Assembly: GCF_029870595.1 (NCBI RefSeq)
Contig: NZ_JAPDIR010000005.1
Coordinates: 1-64,000 of the forward strand
Origin: Sphingomonas sp. CBMAI 2297
GTDB lineage: Bacteria; Pseudomonadota; Alphaproteobacteria; Sphingomonadales; Sphingomonadaceae
DNA: 64,000 nt
Reading direction: 5' to 3'
The position numbers were made by a program, and so were the translations under genes. Under the pieces are notes generated by a model. That model was not told the DNA's origin. It worked only from the letters and a program-made list of their open reading frames with translations, and searched no databases. This document shows, in pieces, positions 26,626 through 34,944 of this stretch; positions within the stretch are counted from its first letter, which is position 1, and every line of letters starts with the position of its first letter.

Positions 26626-27047
26626 GGACCCCCCGGTCAGGAAGCAGTCTGATGAACAGCGACTGACCAGATCATAGGACGGAAGTATAGGGCCGCGGCC
26701 GGTCGATGGGACGAACCGTTGCGGCGAGCCGATGACCTGCTGATTCGCCCTGATTCGCGAGGAACCAAGCCCGGAAACCGGCCGCCGGCGCGCGCTGGCG
26801 ACCCGCCGGGCCCTACGGGCGAACCCGGACCCGGATACGCCCCGGATGGGCAGCTGCCCCCCGCAAGCCCATCACTATGCGCAGTTTTCCACAAGCGGGA
26901 CTTCGGTTCATCGCATGCATGTTGCGCCGCGGAATCAGTTGGTTTCCTATAATGAACAGGGGACGACGACTGGTTCAGCGGCTCGTTAACCATATTGCCG
27001 CACTATCGGTCTCGGAGGGTCACGATATGGGGTGGGAGTATTGAGCT
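26626..27047 (+). promoter_or_regulatory. Gene-free stretch with a candidate promoter
   Basis: These 422 bases have no convincing gene. A consensus -10 box TATAAT lies at 26948-26953; the best -35 candidate, TTGCGC at 26922, is 20 bases away, which is long. A TTAACCAT site (26986-26993), matching the half-site bound by CtrA in alphaproteobacteria, is downstream. GGGAG at 27034-27038 is the ribosome binding site of the next gene. Confidence 0.45.
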
Positions 27048-27599
27048 ATGGGAGCACGGGCAAAACCGGCTGAAGGCGCGATGACGCTGGCCGAAATGAA
27101 GGAATTTGCGGGTTTCAGCGCGGCGACCCAGCGCTATGTGCGCCGTTCGCTCGATATCGGGCTGGACCGCGAGGACGCGATGGCGCGCTGGTCGCGCGAC
27201 GTGGTCGAGGCCGCCAGCATCCGCGCCCAGGCGCATGTCTATGAGCGCCTCCACGAAGTCCGCGCGCTGATGCCCGACGACAGCGACTTCGATTCCATCG
27301 AGCCGTTCATGTCGCCGCTCGTCGCCATCGCCGCCTTCGACCTGAGCCAGGGCCGCCTGACCAGCTTCTCGAGCTTCCGCTTCCTCTACGAGCGGCTGAT
27401 CGGCGCCGAAGTGCGCCCCTGGCTCCCCTCGGCCTTCTGCGCCGCGGCGGCGCTGCCGCATCTCCATCCGGACCTGCGCCGCAAGCTGCTCCAGTCGATC
27501 AGCGAAGCCGCCGCCACTGCCTCGGGCTGGTCGAACCGCCAGCCGAGCTTCTATCCGGCCTGGGTGGAGAAGGTCGACACCGCGTCGCTCTCGCACTGA
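27048..27599 (+). CDS. Conserved-looking protein of unknown function
   Basis: A 183-residue, mostly helical, cytoplasmic protein with no signal peptide or membrane segment. It has Arg-rich and Asp/Glu-rich helices such as RYVRRSLDIGLDREDAM and EVRALMPDDSDFDSIEP, and ends in a Trp-containing segment SGWSNRQPSFYPAWVEK. No family or catalytic motif was recognised. The start has GGGAG nine bases upstream. It is bordered by repeats downstream and stands alone. Confidence 0.65.
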   Translation: MGARAKPAEGAMTLAEMKEFAGFSAATQRYVRRSLDIGLDREDAMARWSRDVVEAASIRAQAHVYERLHEVRALMPDDSDFDSIEPFMSPLVAIAAFDLSQGRLTSFSSFRFLYERLIGAEVRPWLPSAFCAAAALPHLHPDLRRKLLQSISEAAATASGWSNRQPSFYPAWVEKVDTASLSH

Positions 27600-27611
27600 T
27601 TTCCCAATTCC

Positions 27612-27679
27612 CCTCCCGCTTGCGGGAGGGATTCCCTTTGTCTTGTTCCTCCCGTCATCCCCGTACAGGCGGGGATGAC
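27612..27679. repeat. Two adjacent hairpins
   Basis: CCTCCCGCTTGCGGGAGG (27612-27629) is a perfect hairpin, followed by a GTCATCCCC-family palindrome at 27654-27679. They lie between convergent genes and could end transcription from both sides, although T-runs are short. Confidence 0.6.
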
Positions 27680-27719
27680 GGTGGAGCGGGAGATGACGGG
27701 CGTGGCGCCGAGACCCGGC

Positions 27720-28454
27720 CTACCGGCAGGACCGCCATCCCCATTCCCCGCGCTCCGCCTCGTCGAGGTGCAGGTGATCGCGATGCGCGGCGTTATAGTC
27801 GGGCGAGAGCACCGTCGAGAACAGCCGGCAGGCCCCGGTGCGCACTTCGCGCAGGAAGGCGGCCTTCGCTCCGCCTTCCTCCCAATCCTCGGCCACGCCG
27901 ATCCGCGTCCCGTCCGCCAGGCGAAAGGCGGCGATGTCGATCGCATCGGCAGTCGCATGCTCGCTCCAGCCGCCGGTGCCGCGGCCGTACATGCGCCGGC
28001 ACGCATAGCTGCCGAGATGCTCGATCCGCACCACCGCCGCGCCGAAATGCCGCTGCGCGGCCGGCTGGACGATCTCCCATTCCCAGAGCGAGAGCGCCGC
28101 GGCCACCGGGCAGGACATGCCGGGGCTGGCCGGCACGAAGCCGATCCCGCGCGCCCCGCCCGGAACAAGGCGCACCCCGTCCGCATAGCCGCATTGCGGC
28201 GCGTCGCCGATGACGCTGGCCAGCGCCACATAGCGCACTCCCGCGGCGCGCAGCAGCGACCGGCAGCGGGCAGCGTCCCCGGTCAGCCCGGCGAGCTTGC
28301 GGCCGGTGAAGATGCCGATCGGCTGGTCCAGATCGAGCCGCGTCCAGGGCAAGTCCTGCGGACGGTCGCGCAGCGCCACCCAGGCCAGGAGCGATCCGCC
28401 GAGCAATGCCGCGAGCGAGACCGCCGCCGTCGCGGCGCGGCGCGCCCGCCTCAC
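27720..28454 (-). CDS. Extensin-like (DUF882/M15-related) family protein
   Basis: A 244-residue protein with one N-terminal membrane helix (about residues 8-28) and a C-terminal extensin-like domain. The domain motifs are WSEHATADAIDIAAF, with its His and Asp, and the terminal HRDHLHLD; this arrangement resembles zinc-dependent D-Ala-D-Ala peptidases of the M15 fold. Four cysteines (ARCRSLL, PQCGYAD, MSCPVAA, YACRRMY) and later ones suggest disulfides in the periplasm. The start is a GTG at 28454, overlapping the Nudix stop by four bases. Confidence 0.83.
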   Translation of the reverse strand: MRRARRAATAAVSLAALLGGSLLAWVALRDRPQDLPWTRLDLDQPIGIFTGRKLAGLTGDAARCRSLLRAAGVRYVALASVIGDAPQCGYADGVRLVPGGARGIGFVPASPGMSCPVAAALSLWEWEIVQPAAQRHFGAAVVRIEHLGSYACRRMYGRGTGGWSEHATADAIDIAAFRLADGTRIGVAEDWEEGGAKAAFLREVRTGACRLFSTVLSPDYNAAHRDHLHLDEAERGEWGWRSCR

Positions 28455-29194
28455 ATGCGGATCGCCTGGTCAAGGGGTTGCGTGGTGATCGGGTAGCCAA
28501 GATCGTCGGGAATGCACAGATGGCGCTCGCCGTCGCGTTCCTCGATCCAGGGCGTGACGGTGCGGATCGGATGGGCACGGGCATCGGCGACGGCGTCGTC
28601 ATAGCTGGCGAACAGCGCCAGCCGGTCGAGATTGCGGCGGGTGGGAAAGATGATGTGCGCCTCGCCCCGGTCGGCGGCGTCGAGCACCGCGCGCGCGCTC
28701 GCCCAGAAGACCCGGACATTCTCGTTGCCGTCGACCTGCGGCTCGGCTCCTTCCGGCGCGCGGGCCAGGTAGAAGCGCGTGTCGAACACCTTGTGGTGCA
28801 CGCCCCTGGGCAGCCAGCGGGCAAAGGGCACCAGCCGGTCCAGCGCGAGCGCGGCGCCGGCCTCGCCGAGCAACTCGCCCATCGGCTCGCCGGCATAGAG
28901 GCGCTGGCGCAGCGCGAGCACCTCCCCGGCCGGATCGAGGCCGATCGCGACGCCCGCTTCCTCCAGCGTCTCGCGGATCGCGGCGATGCGCGCGGCATTC
29001 TCCTCGACATCGCCGGCATGCAGGCCCGCCAGGACGAAATCGCCCGGATCGACGCGGCCGCCGGGAAAGACCAGCGCGCCGCCCGCGAACGACATGGCAC
29101 GGGCCCGCTCCACCATCAGCAGCTCGGGCGGCCCGTCCGGGGTCTCGCGCATCACGATCACGGTGGCGGCGGGAATCGCCTGTTCGTCGGTCAT
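28451..29194 (-). CDS. Nudix hydrolase
   Basis: A 247-residue Nudix-fold protein. The Nudix box is split by an insertion: GGRVDPGDF, then about 25 residues, then AAIRETLEEAGV. The REXXEE core that binds metal is intact. This layout resembles the NUDT19 group, some of whose members act on CoA derivatives, but the substrate is unknown. The ATG at 29194 places the first strand (AATVIVMRE) ten residues in. A GTG at 29230 with GGAGG nearby is a possible earlier start, but that GGAGG belongs to a hairpin repeat. Confidence 0.8.
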   Translation of the reverse strand: MTDEQAIPAATVIVMRETPDGPPELLMVERARAMSFAGGALVFPGGRVDPGDFVLAGLHAGDVEENAARIAAIRETLEEAGVAIGLDPAGEVLALRQRLYAGEPMGELLGEAGAALALDRLVPFARWLPRGVHHKVFDTRFYLARAPEGAEPQVDGNENVRVFWASARAVLDAADRGEAHIIFPTRRNLDRLALFASYDDAVADARAHPIRTVTPWIEERDGERHLCIPDDLGYPITTQPLDQAIRM

Positions 29195-29270
29195 GGGACG
29201 GATGTAGGTCGCGCGATCAGGGATGGACACCCAATTCCTCCCCCGGCTTGCCGGGGAAGGAGCCGTAACG

Positions 29271-30287
29271 CTACCACCCCGTCATCTTCAGCCGCACCTT
29301 CGCCACCATGTCGGACGAGGTGACGAACAGCGTTCGCCCGTCCTCGCCGAAGCAGCAATTGGCGGCGGGCTTGCCGGTCGCGATCAGCCCCAGCTTCCTG
29401 CCGTCCGGCGCGATCACATGGATCCCGCCCGGGCCGCTGGCGAACAGATGGCCGCTCTTCGCCACCTTCATCCCGTCGGGCAACCCCGGCAGCTTGCGCG
29501 CCACTTCCGCCGAGAAGTCGACGAACGGTGCCAGCCCGCCTCTCGCCGAGCCGTCCGCCGCCAGTTCGCAACGGAAGATCTTCGCATTCTCGGGATCGGA
29601 CTGGCTGACATAGAGCCGGTCGAGCCCCGGCGAGACGCCGATGCCGTTCGGCCGCCCGAGACTCTTGTCGATCAGCCGCACGCCGCTGCCGTCCGGACGG
29701 ACGCTGTAGACGCCGTTGAACGCCAGCTGCTTGAGCGGCGAGGCATCGCCCTCGGCCAGGCCATAGGGCGGATCGGTGAAATAGAGGATCCCGCCGCGCC
29801 CGATCGCCAGGTCGTTGCAGCTGTTGAACTTCCTGCCTTCGAATGCACCGCAGACGATCGTCTTCCGCCGCGTCGCCAGGTCCACCCGGGCAATGGCGCG
29901 CGTGCCCGAATCGGCCATCAGCAAGTCGCCACGGGCATCGATCACCATCCCGTTCGATCCCGCCTCGCGCACCCCCGCCGGGATCGGCCCGGCCAGGCCC
30001 GAGGGATCGAGGAACGGCCTGGCCCCTTCGCCCGCCCGCCAGCGATAGGCGATGTTCGCCGGCACGTCGGAGAAGAGCAGATAACCGCCCTTCCTCACCC
30101 ATGCCGGCCCCTCGGCCCATCGAAAGCCGGTGGCGATCACCTCGATCGGGCTGGCCGTATCGATCAGCGCGTCGAGCGCCGGATCAAGGCGGGTGATGCC
30201 TCCCACGGTCTCGCCCAGCGCCACCCGCGGCGCCAGGGGCAGTGCCGCCAGGCCGGCCAGCATCGCGCGACGCGTCGTCTCGGTCAT
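29271..30287 (-). CDS. SMP-30/gluconolactonase-family beta-propeller, exported
   Basis: A 338-residue six-bladed propeller of the SMP-30/regucalcin/gluconolactonase type. The metal-binding signature segments are FRWAEGPAWV (Glu), NSCNDLAIG (Asn/Asp), LGRPNGIGVSP and LPDGMKVAKSGHLF. The N-terminus has a twin-arginine-like signal (TRRAMLAGLAALPLAP), so the enzyme is exported folded. Likely reactions are sugar-lactone hydrolysis, but the substrate is not certain. The ATG at 30287 has GGAG six bases upstream. It lies downstream of the sulfotransferase gene, 115 bases away. Confidence 0.85.
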   Translation of the reverse strand: MTETTRRAMLAGLAALPLAPRVALGETVGGITRLDPALDALIDTASPIEVIATGFRWAEGPAWVRKGGYLLFSDVPANIAYRWRAGEGARPFLDPSGLAGPIPAGVREAGSNGMVIDARGDLLMADSGTRAIARVDLATRRKTIVCGAFEGRKFNSCNDLAIGRGGILYFTDPPYGLAEGDASPLKQLAFNGVYSVRPDGSGVRLIDKSLGRPNGIGVSPGLDRLYVSQSDPENAKIFRCELAADGSARGGLAPFVDFSAEVARKLPGLPDGMKVAKSGHLFASGPGGIHVIAPDGRKLGLIATGKPAANCCFGEDGRTLFVTSSDMVAKVRLKMTGW

Positions 30288-30402
30288 CTTCTTCTCCGTC
30301 CAGCCGGCGGAATCGTCCGATCCCCATGCACCGGGCGGCATATCGTCGCGATCCGCCGCATGGCGCGCAATCCTTCCTTCCGGCGCGAGGGGAAATATCC
30401 GG

Positions 30403-31428
30403 TCAGTCGAAGCGCGCGCGGAAACACGCGCGAAGCGCCGCATGGGTCTCCGCCACGCGCGCGAGCAATGCCGGATCGGCTTCGGCATGGCGGCTATCCG
30501 CCGCCCGCAACGCGGCGGAATCGATCGGCGCCTCGACCAGCACGGCGAGCCGGGGCGCATAGCGGCGCGGACTGGCGCACAACGCGTCATAGTCGACGAA
30601 GAACTGGCGCTCCCGCACCCGGGCCGGCGCCGAAAGCAGCGCGCGGTGCACGCTGTCCCACAGCTTCAGCCAGTAATCGGCGCGAGTCGGGTCTTCGTCG
30701 CGGCCGGGGGCGCCGTCGAACAGGAACGGCCGGTGGTCGGCGCCGAATTCGTGATGGCCGAGCCAGGTCATGAAGCGGCGGCGGAACGGGTCCTCTCCCG
30801 CCAGCCGGGCCGCCCGGCGATGCTGGGACAGCAAGGACAGCGCCTGCTGCAGCGGATCGCGGAACGGATGGATCAGAAGCGCATCGGGAAAGCTGGTGGC
30901 GAGCCCCTCCAGGCGCAGGATGTTGTTGTTGTTCTTCGACAGATAGCGAGCGCCGCCATGGCGCAGCAGCACCAGGCGCACATAGTCGCGAAAGGCAGCC
31001 AGCGTCTCGGGATCCGGCGCGGCCGGCGCCAGCCCGTCGCGCCGCAGATAGCGTCTTCCTTCCAGCGCGCGCCAGAAGACCTCCTCGATCGCCTCGGGAC
31101 TGTCGAGGTCATGCGTCAATCCGTCGCCATGGCCGCGCTCGCTGGCCTCGACATGCCGCTTGCCGCCGAGCCTCGCCCAGCTGTTCGGGGCGAGCGGAAA
31201 CGGAAGGTCGCGATAGGAAGGCGCGGCGAAGCCGCCGCCCTGGTGGAGCAGGCGGGTGAGGATCGAGGTGCCCGCGCGCGCCAGCCCGGCGATGAACACC
31301 GGGCGCCGGATCGGCACCGCGGCGATCTTCCCGCGATGGGTGGCGCGCTCGATGTCGAAGGTCGCTTCGAGCAGCGCGGGCGAGCCCAGGGCGATGCGGT
31401 GGAGGAGCCGGTCAGCCCCGCTGTACAC
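30403..31428 (-). CDS. PAPS-dependent sulfotransferase-family protein
   Basis: A 341-residue protein of the sulfotransferase fold. The 5'-phosphosulfate-binding loop is FIAGLARAGTSILTRLL (about residues 45-61), close to the canonical GxxRxGTS, and the 3'-phosphate motif region is HPFRDPLQQALSLL. PAPS is the usual donor for the family. A conserved YLSKNNNNILRLEGL stretch lies between the two. The N-terminus has no signal, so it acts in the cytoplasm. The start overlaps the end of the upstream membrane-protein gene by 17 bases, and it belongs to a four-gene overlapping set with an arylsulfotransferase-like gene. The acceptor is unknown. Confidence 0.82.
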   Translation of the reverse strand: MYSGADRLLHRIALGSPALLEATFDIERATHRGKIAAVPIRRPVFIAGLARAGTSILTRLLHQGGGFAAPSYRDLPFPLAPNSWARLGGKRHVEASERGHGDGLTHDLDSPEAIEEVFWRALEGRRYLRRDGLAPAAPDPETLAAFRDYVRLVLLRHGGARYLSKNNNNILRLEGLATSFPDALLIHPFRDPLQQALSLLSQHRRAARLAGEDPFRRRFMTWLGHHEFGADHRPFLFDGAPGRDEDPTRADYWLKLWDSVHRALLSAPARVRERQFFVDYDALCASPRRYAPRLAVLVEAPIDSAALRAADSRHAEADPALLARVAETHAALRACFRARFD

Positions 31429-31786
31429 GCGGGATCACCTGCCAGCGCAGCACGGCATAGCCGAGCGTGAAGGGCATCAGCGCGAGCCTTGCCGTCCAGT
31501 CCGTCCGGAAGACTCCGATTTCCGGCCAGTTGGCGTCGAGCGCCAGCACCACGAGCAGGGGCGCGGCGGCGGCGAGCAGCAAGCCGCCGGCACGCATCGT
31601 CCGCGCGAACATGCGGCCCGAAAGGATCCGGAGCGCGCGCTCCTTGCCCCAGTCCGAAACGCCCCGCCTGGCCATCAGCCGCATGGCATGCCGGCCGCAG
31701 GCGGCAAGCTCGCGAAAGGCCGCGACGAGCGGCAGGGCGCGGGCCAGCTCGAGCACCGCGACGATGGCGAGGAAGAACGGGATCAC
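31412..31786 (-). CDS. Small inner-membrane protein in the sulfotransferase cluster
   Basis: A 124-residue protein with an N-terminal helix (VIPFFLAIVAVLELARALP), a polar basic middle (HAMRLMARRGVSDWGKERAL) and one or two more helices (about residues 68-85 and 95-115). The start is a GTG at 31786 overlapping the stop of the upstream gene (GTGA). The stop is 17 bases inside the sulfotransferase frame. No family was recognised. It could anchor or feed the sulfotransferase at the membrane. Confidence 0.7.
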   Translation of the reverse strand: MIPFFLAIVAVLELARALPLVAAFRELAACGRHAMRLMARRGVSDWGKERALRILSGRMFARTMRAGGLLLAAAAPLLVVLALDANWPEIGVFRTDWTARLALMPFTLGYAVLRWQVIPRVQRG

Positions 31787-31989
31787 CGGGCACGCCCGCG
31801 GATGCGGCGGACCAGCCGCTTGATCGGGTACCAGACGACCGAGACGATCGCGAGCAGGATCGAGCCGATCAGCCCGAAGGCGACTCCGATCGCCCCCAGC
31901 CCGAGCCCGGGCCCGGTATAGGCCTGGGCGGCGAGCGGCGCCGAAAGGGCGAGGGCGATCGACAGGGCTCTGAGAAACTTCACGAACAT
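31783..31989 (-). CDS. Very small membrane protein in the sulfotransferase cluster
   Basis: A 68-residue protein with a cleavable-looking signal (VKFLRALSIALALSAPLAAQA), a Gly/Leu/Ile-rich transmembrane segment (about residues 27-52) and a strongly basic tail (PIKRLVRRIRGRAR). Its start lies ten bases inside the end of the arylsulfotransferase-like gene, and its stop overlaps the next start by four bases. Such overlaps argue that it is a real, translationally coupled gene. Its function is unknown. Confidence 0.68.
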   Translation of the reverse strand: MFVKFLRALSIALALSAPLAAQAYTGPGLGLGAIGVAFGLIGSILLAIVSVVWYPIKRLVRRIRGRAR

Positions 31990-33344
31990 TTGGCATTCAC
32001 CGTAGCTTGAATGGCCGGGCCATCGGTGGCGGGATCGAGATAGCGCGCCCAGGAAAGGGCCATGCGCCGCTCGGCGGAATCGGCGGAGATGTAGCGCCAG
32101 CGGACCGCGCCTTCGGGCGACATGCGGACGAGGCGGCCCTGCTCGGTCTCCTCGATCATCGCGTCGCCATTGGCGAGCGGCGTGCCGCGCCCCTGGGCGC
32201 GGGTGGCGATGCGGTTGGCGGCGAAGCCCCTGTCCCAGGGCGAGCTGGTCTCGCCGCTGGACAGGTCGTGGACGAGCAGGCGGTTGTGCCCGTTCACGCG
32301 CTCGTCCGGATAGCCCATCAGCGTGTTGTTATCGAACACCGAGATGCGGTGATCGTCGAGGATGCTGACATCGTGCTGGAAGCGCCACGGGCCGATCTTC
32401 CACCACAATATCGCACCGGTCGCCGGCCGGTAGAGCGCGATCAGCGAGAGGTTGCGGATGCTGAGAAACAAATCCCCCTTCTTCCAGAACCGGCCGTCCG
32501 CCATCGCCGGCTGGATATCGTTGAGATGGAAGGGGTCCTGCACATAGGGCCGGCCGCGCCACAGCCTGGCCAGCCCGTTGCGCTCGAGGATGTCGGCGAT
32601 CCGGTCGACGTTGCGCAGCTTCCCCTCGGGCGAGACCCGCGCCACCGCATCGTCCCAGAAATCGGGCTTCACCCCGGGCTCGCGCGGCACCGGGTAGCGA
32701 TAGGGCACCCACAGGTCGCCGTCCGGGCCCAGCTCGGTGGAATGGTTGAAGATGCCGTCGAGCGACCAGAGCAGCTTGCCGCATGCATCGTAGCGGGCGA
32801 GCGGCGAGCTGTCGTGCAGCACCAGGCTGCCATCGGCGAGCAGCAGCGGATGCATCAGCCGGTTGCGCGCGGCATTCTTGTCGCGGTGCAGGTCGGTGAG
32901 CGCGGAAGCGAAGCGCGAGCGGGCATTGGCGGCGTCGACATCGGGCACGAACTCGCGCACCACCGCGCCGTCCGCGAGACGGATCAGCCGCACCACCGAT
33001 CGCTTGCGCCGGGGCTCGAAGGGCGAGATCAGCGCATAGCCGGCATCGACGAACCCCGGATCGCGGGAAAAGCCGCCCGGCAGCTTCTCATAGGCACCGT
33101 GGAAATAGGGCGCATTGCTGCGGAACAGGTGCTGAATCGTATCCGGGACGCGAGCCAGCATGATCGCCGCGCGACCAACCGCGCCCGATTTCTCCCAGCC
33201 ATCGACGATCGCGCCGGTGCCCATCGCGGCGAGCGGAACCAGCAGCAGCGTCAGGGCGAGGGTCCACAAGGGCACGGGCCGGGCAAGCAGGCGCTCCAAT
33301 GCGCTGCCCTGCGCTTCCGTTCGAACTTGCTGATCGCGAACCAT
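31980..33344 (-). CDS. Arylsulfotransferase (ASST)-like membrane-anchored protein
   Basis: A 454-residue protein with one N-terminal helix (about residues 25-48) and a long beta-propeller-like domain facing the periplasm. Motifs fit the PAPS-independent ASST family: NHSTELGPDGDLW around His201, FHLNDIQP with His273 and Asn275, a conserved Arg-Asn at 297-298, and FQHDVSILDD with His324 followed by FDNN. In characterised ASST a His forms a sulfo-enzyme intermediate; His324 is the best match. The start at the ATG at 33344 follows AAGGG; an upstream in-frame ATG reads through a repeat. It heads the four-gene set. Confidence 0.8.
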   Translation of the reverse strand: MVRDQQVRTEAQGSALERLLARPVPLWTLALTLLLVPLAAMGTGAIVDGWEKSGAVGRAAIMLARVPDTIQHLFRSNAPYFHGAYEKLPGGFSRDPGFVDAGYALISPFEPRRKRSVVRLIRLADGAVVREFVPDVDAANARSRFASALTDLHRDKNAARNRLMHPLLLADGSLVLHDSSPLARYDACGKLLWSLDGIFNHSTELGPDGDLWVPYRYPVPREPGVKPDFWDDAVARVSPEGKLRNVDRIADILERNGLARLWRGRPYVQDPFHLNDIQPAMADGRFWKKGDLFLSIRNLSLIALYRPATGAILWWKIGPWRFQHDVSILDDHRISVFDNNTLMGYPDERVNGHNRLLVHDLSSGETSSPWDRGFAANRIATRAQGRGTPLANGDAMIEETEQGRLVRMSPEGAVRWRYISADSAERRMALSWARYLDPATDGPAIQATVNAKCS

Positions 33345-33465
33345 TTGCCCTTGTCCCCCGGGGCATGTGGTTCGGCGGCGCGGGTGTCGGCGGGATTTCG
33401 GTACGTCGCTGGCAGGTTTCCGCTTTGTGGCCGTATTCGGGTCAGGCCTCAAATCAGCGCCCCCC

Positions 33466-33558
33466 GTCATCCCTGCGCAGGCGGGGATCATTCCGGCTGT
33501 CGGAGCGGATGGAGCCGGAACGGCAGCGCCAATGGATCCCCGCCTGCGCGGGGATGAC
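33466..33558. repeat. REP-like hairpins and 57-base repeat, copy 2
   Basis: A GTCATCCC palindrome (about 33466-33490) is followed by the 57-base unit at 33502-33558, which matches 14430-14486 at 54 positions and ends in GGGGATGAC. They lie in the 265-base gap between the histidine kinase stop and the ASST-like gene, with no coding signal. Confidence 0.7.
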
Positions 33559-33609
33559 GAAAGAAGCCAGGATGACAGGGGAAATCAAAGCCCTGGCCGG
33601 GTTCTGACC

Positions 33610-34944
33610 TTAGACGGGCAGGGTCACCAGCGCGGAAAGGCCGCCCTCTTCCCGGTTGCGGATGCTAAGGTCGCCGCCATGCGCGCGCGCCACCGCGCGG
33701 GCGCTGGCCAGGCCCAGGCCGATGCCACCGGTATCGCGGTTGCGCGAGCGCTCGCCGCGGAAGAAGGGCTCGAACACGCGCTCCAGGTCTTCCGGCGGCA
33801 CGCCGGGCCCATCGTCGCGCACCTCGATCAGCGCCTGGCCATCGGCCTCGGCCAGCGAGACTTCGGCGCTGCCCGCATATTTGAGCGCGTTGGTGACGAG
33901 ATTGTTGAGCATCGCCTTGAGCGCCGGCGAATTGCCCTCGATCACCACCGGATCGCCCGGCGCGAGCACCACCGAGGCGCCGCGATCGCTCATGTCGTCG
34001 GTCACGGTCTCGGCGAGCGAGCGCAGGTCGAGCGGCTTGCGCACGCCCTGCTTGGTCGTGTCGCGCAGATAGCTCAGCGTCGCGGAGATCATCGCCTCCA
34101 TGTCGCGAATGTCGCCCTCGCACGCCTGACGCAACGCGTCGGGCGCTGCCTCGAGCCGCAGTCCGAGTCGCATCAGGGGCGTGCGCAGATCGTGCGCGAC
34201 CGCGCCGACCACGGTCGCGCGATCGTCGACATAGCGATTGAGCCGGGCCTGCATCCGGTTGAACGCCGCCGCGGCATCGGCGATTTCCGTCGGTCCCTCG
34301 ATCGCGATCGGCGCGGCGCGGGGGTCGCGGCCGAGCCGTTCGGCGGCCTCGGCAAAGGCACCGATCGGCTTGGCGATGCGATGCGCGAGCGCCCAGGCAA
34401 AGGGCGCGACCGCTGCCGCGGACAGGATCAGCCACCACAGCACGAACAGGCGCCACGGCTCGAAGCTGTGGTTCGAATCGATCAGGGTCCACTGCCCGTC
34501 GTCCCGGCGGAATGCCGCGGAGAAATCGCCGATGATCACCACGGCCCGCGCCGCCTGGTCGCTGGCCGGCGGAACGGCGCGCGGCACGCTGGCGCGATCA
34601 TAGATCTTCTCGCGCTGCATGAACGGCGTGGGGAAGCCGATCCGCACCCGTTCCACCGGCACCTGTAGCGCCCTGGCCAGCGCGAGCTCGATGCGCTCGC
34701 TCCGGGGGTTCCAGGGTGTCGGCTCGACATTTGCCGGGTGGGATATCAGGAAATCGCCGTCCGCATCGCCGATGCCGCGCATCGCATTGGCGATCTGCCC
34801 GACGCTGTAGACCTTGGTCGATGGCGCCTGCACTGCGATCAGAAGGCCGAGATTCATCAGCTGCGTTATCGCCACGCAGGCGACCATCAGGACGAAGACG
34901 CGCAGGAACAACGGGGACCCCGCCCCCCCGCGCCGCGATGTCAC
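33610..34944 (-). CDS. Sensor histidine kinase
   Basis: A 444-residue EnvZ/QseC-like kinase. Two transmembrane helices (about residues 12-35 and 165-188) bound a periplasmic sensor region. A HAMP linker follows (about 190-240), then the H-box AHDLRTPLMRLGL, the N-box NLVTNALKYAG and the G-boxes DDGPGVP and GIGLGLA. All catalytic elements are intact. The start is a GTG at 34944 overlapping the response-regulator stop by four bases. It pairs with the OmpR-type regulator directly upstream. The stimulus is unknown. Confidence 0.9.
   Translation of the reverse strand: MTSRRGGAGSPLFLRVFVLMVACVAITQLMNLGLLIAVQAPSTKVYSVGQIANAMRGIGDADGDFLISHPANVEPTPWNPRSERIELALARALQVPVERVRIGFPTPFMQREKIYDRASVPRAVPPASDQAARAVVIIGDFSAAFRRDDGQWTLIDSNHSFEPWRLFVLWWLILSAAAVAPFAWALAHRIAKPIGAFAEAAERLGRDPRAAPIAIEGPTEIADAAAAFNRMQARLNRYVDDRATVVGAVAHDLRTPLMRLGLRLEAAPDALRQACEGDIRDMEAMISATLSYLRDTTKQGVRKPLDLRSLAETVTDDMSDRGASVVLAPGDPVVIEGNSPALKAMLNNLVTNALKYAGSAEVSLAEADGQALIEVRDDGPGVPPEDLERVFEPFFRGERSRNRDTGGIGLGLASARAVARAHGGDLSIRNREEGGLSALVTLPV

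Noticed and set aside
26637..26993. A 118-codon minus frame between the CHAP and the unknown gene
   Set aside because: No ribosome binding site or homology-like motif; composition (Ser, Gly, Pro) resembles random GC-rich DNA.
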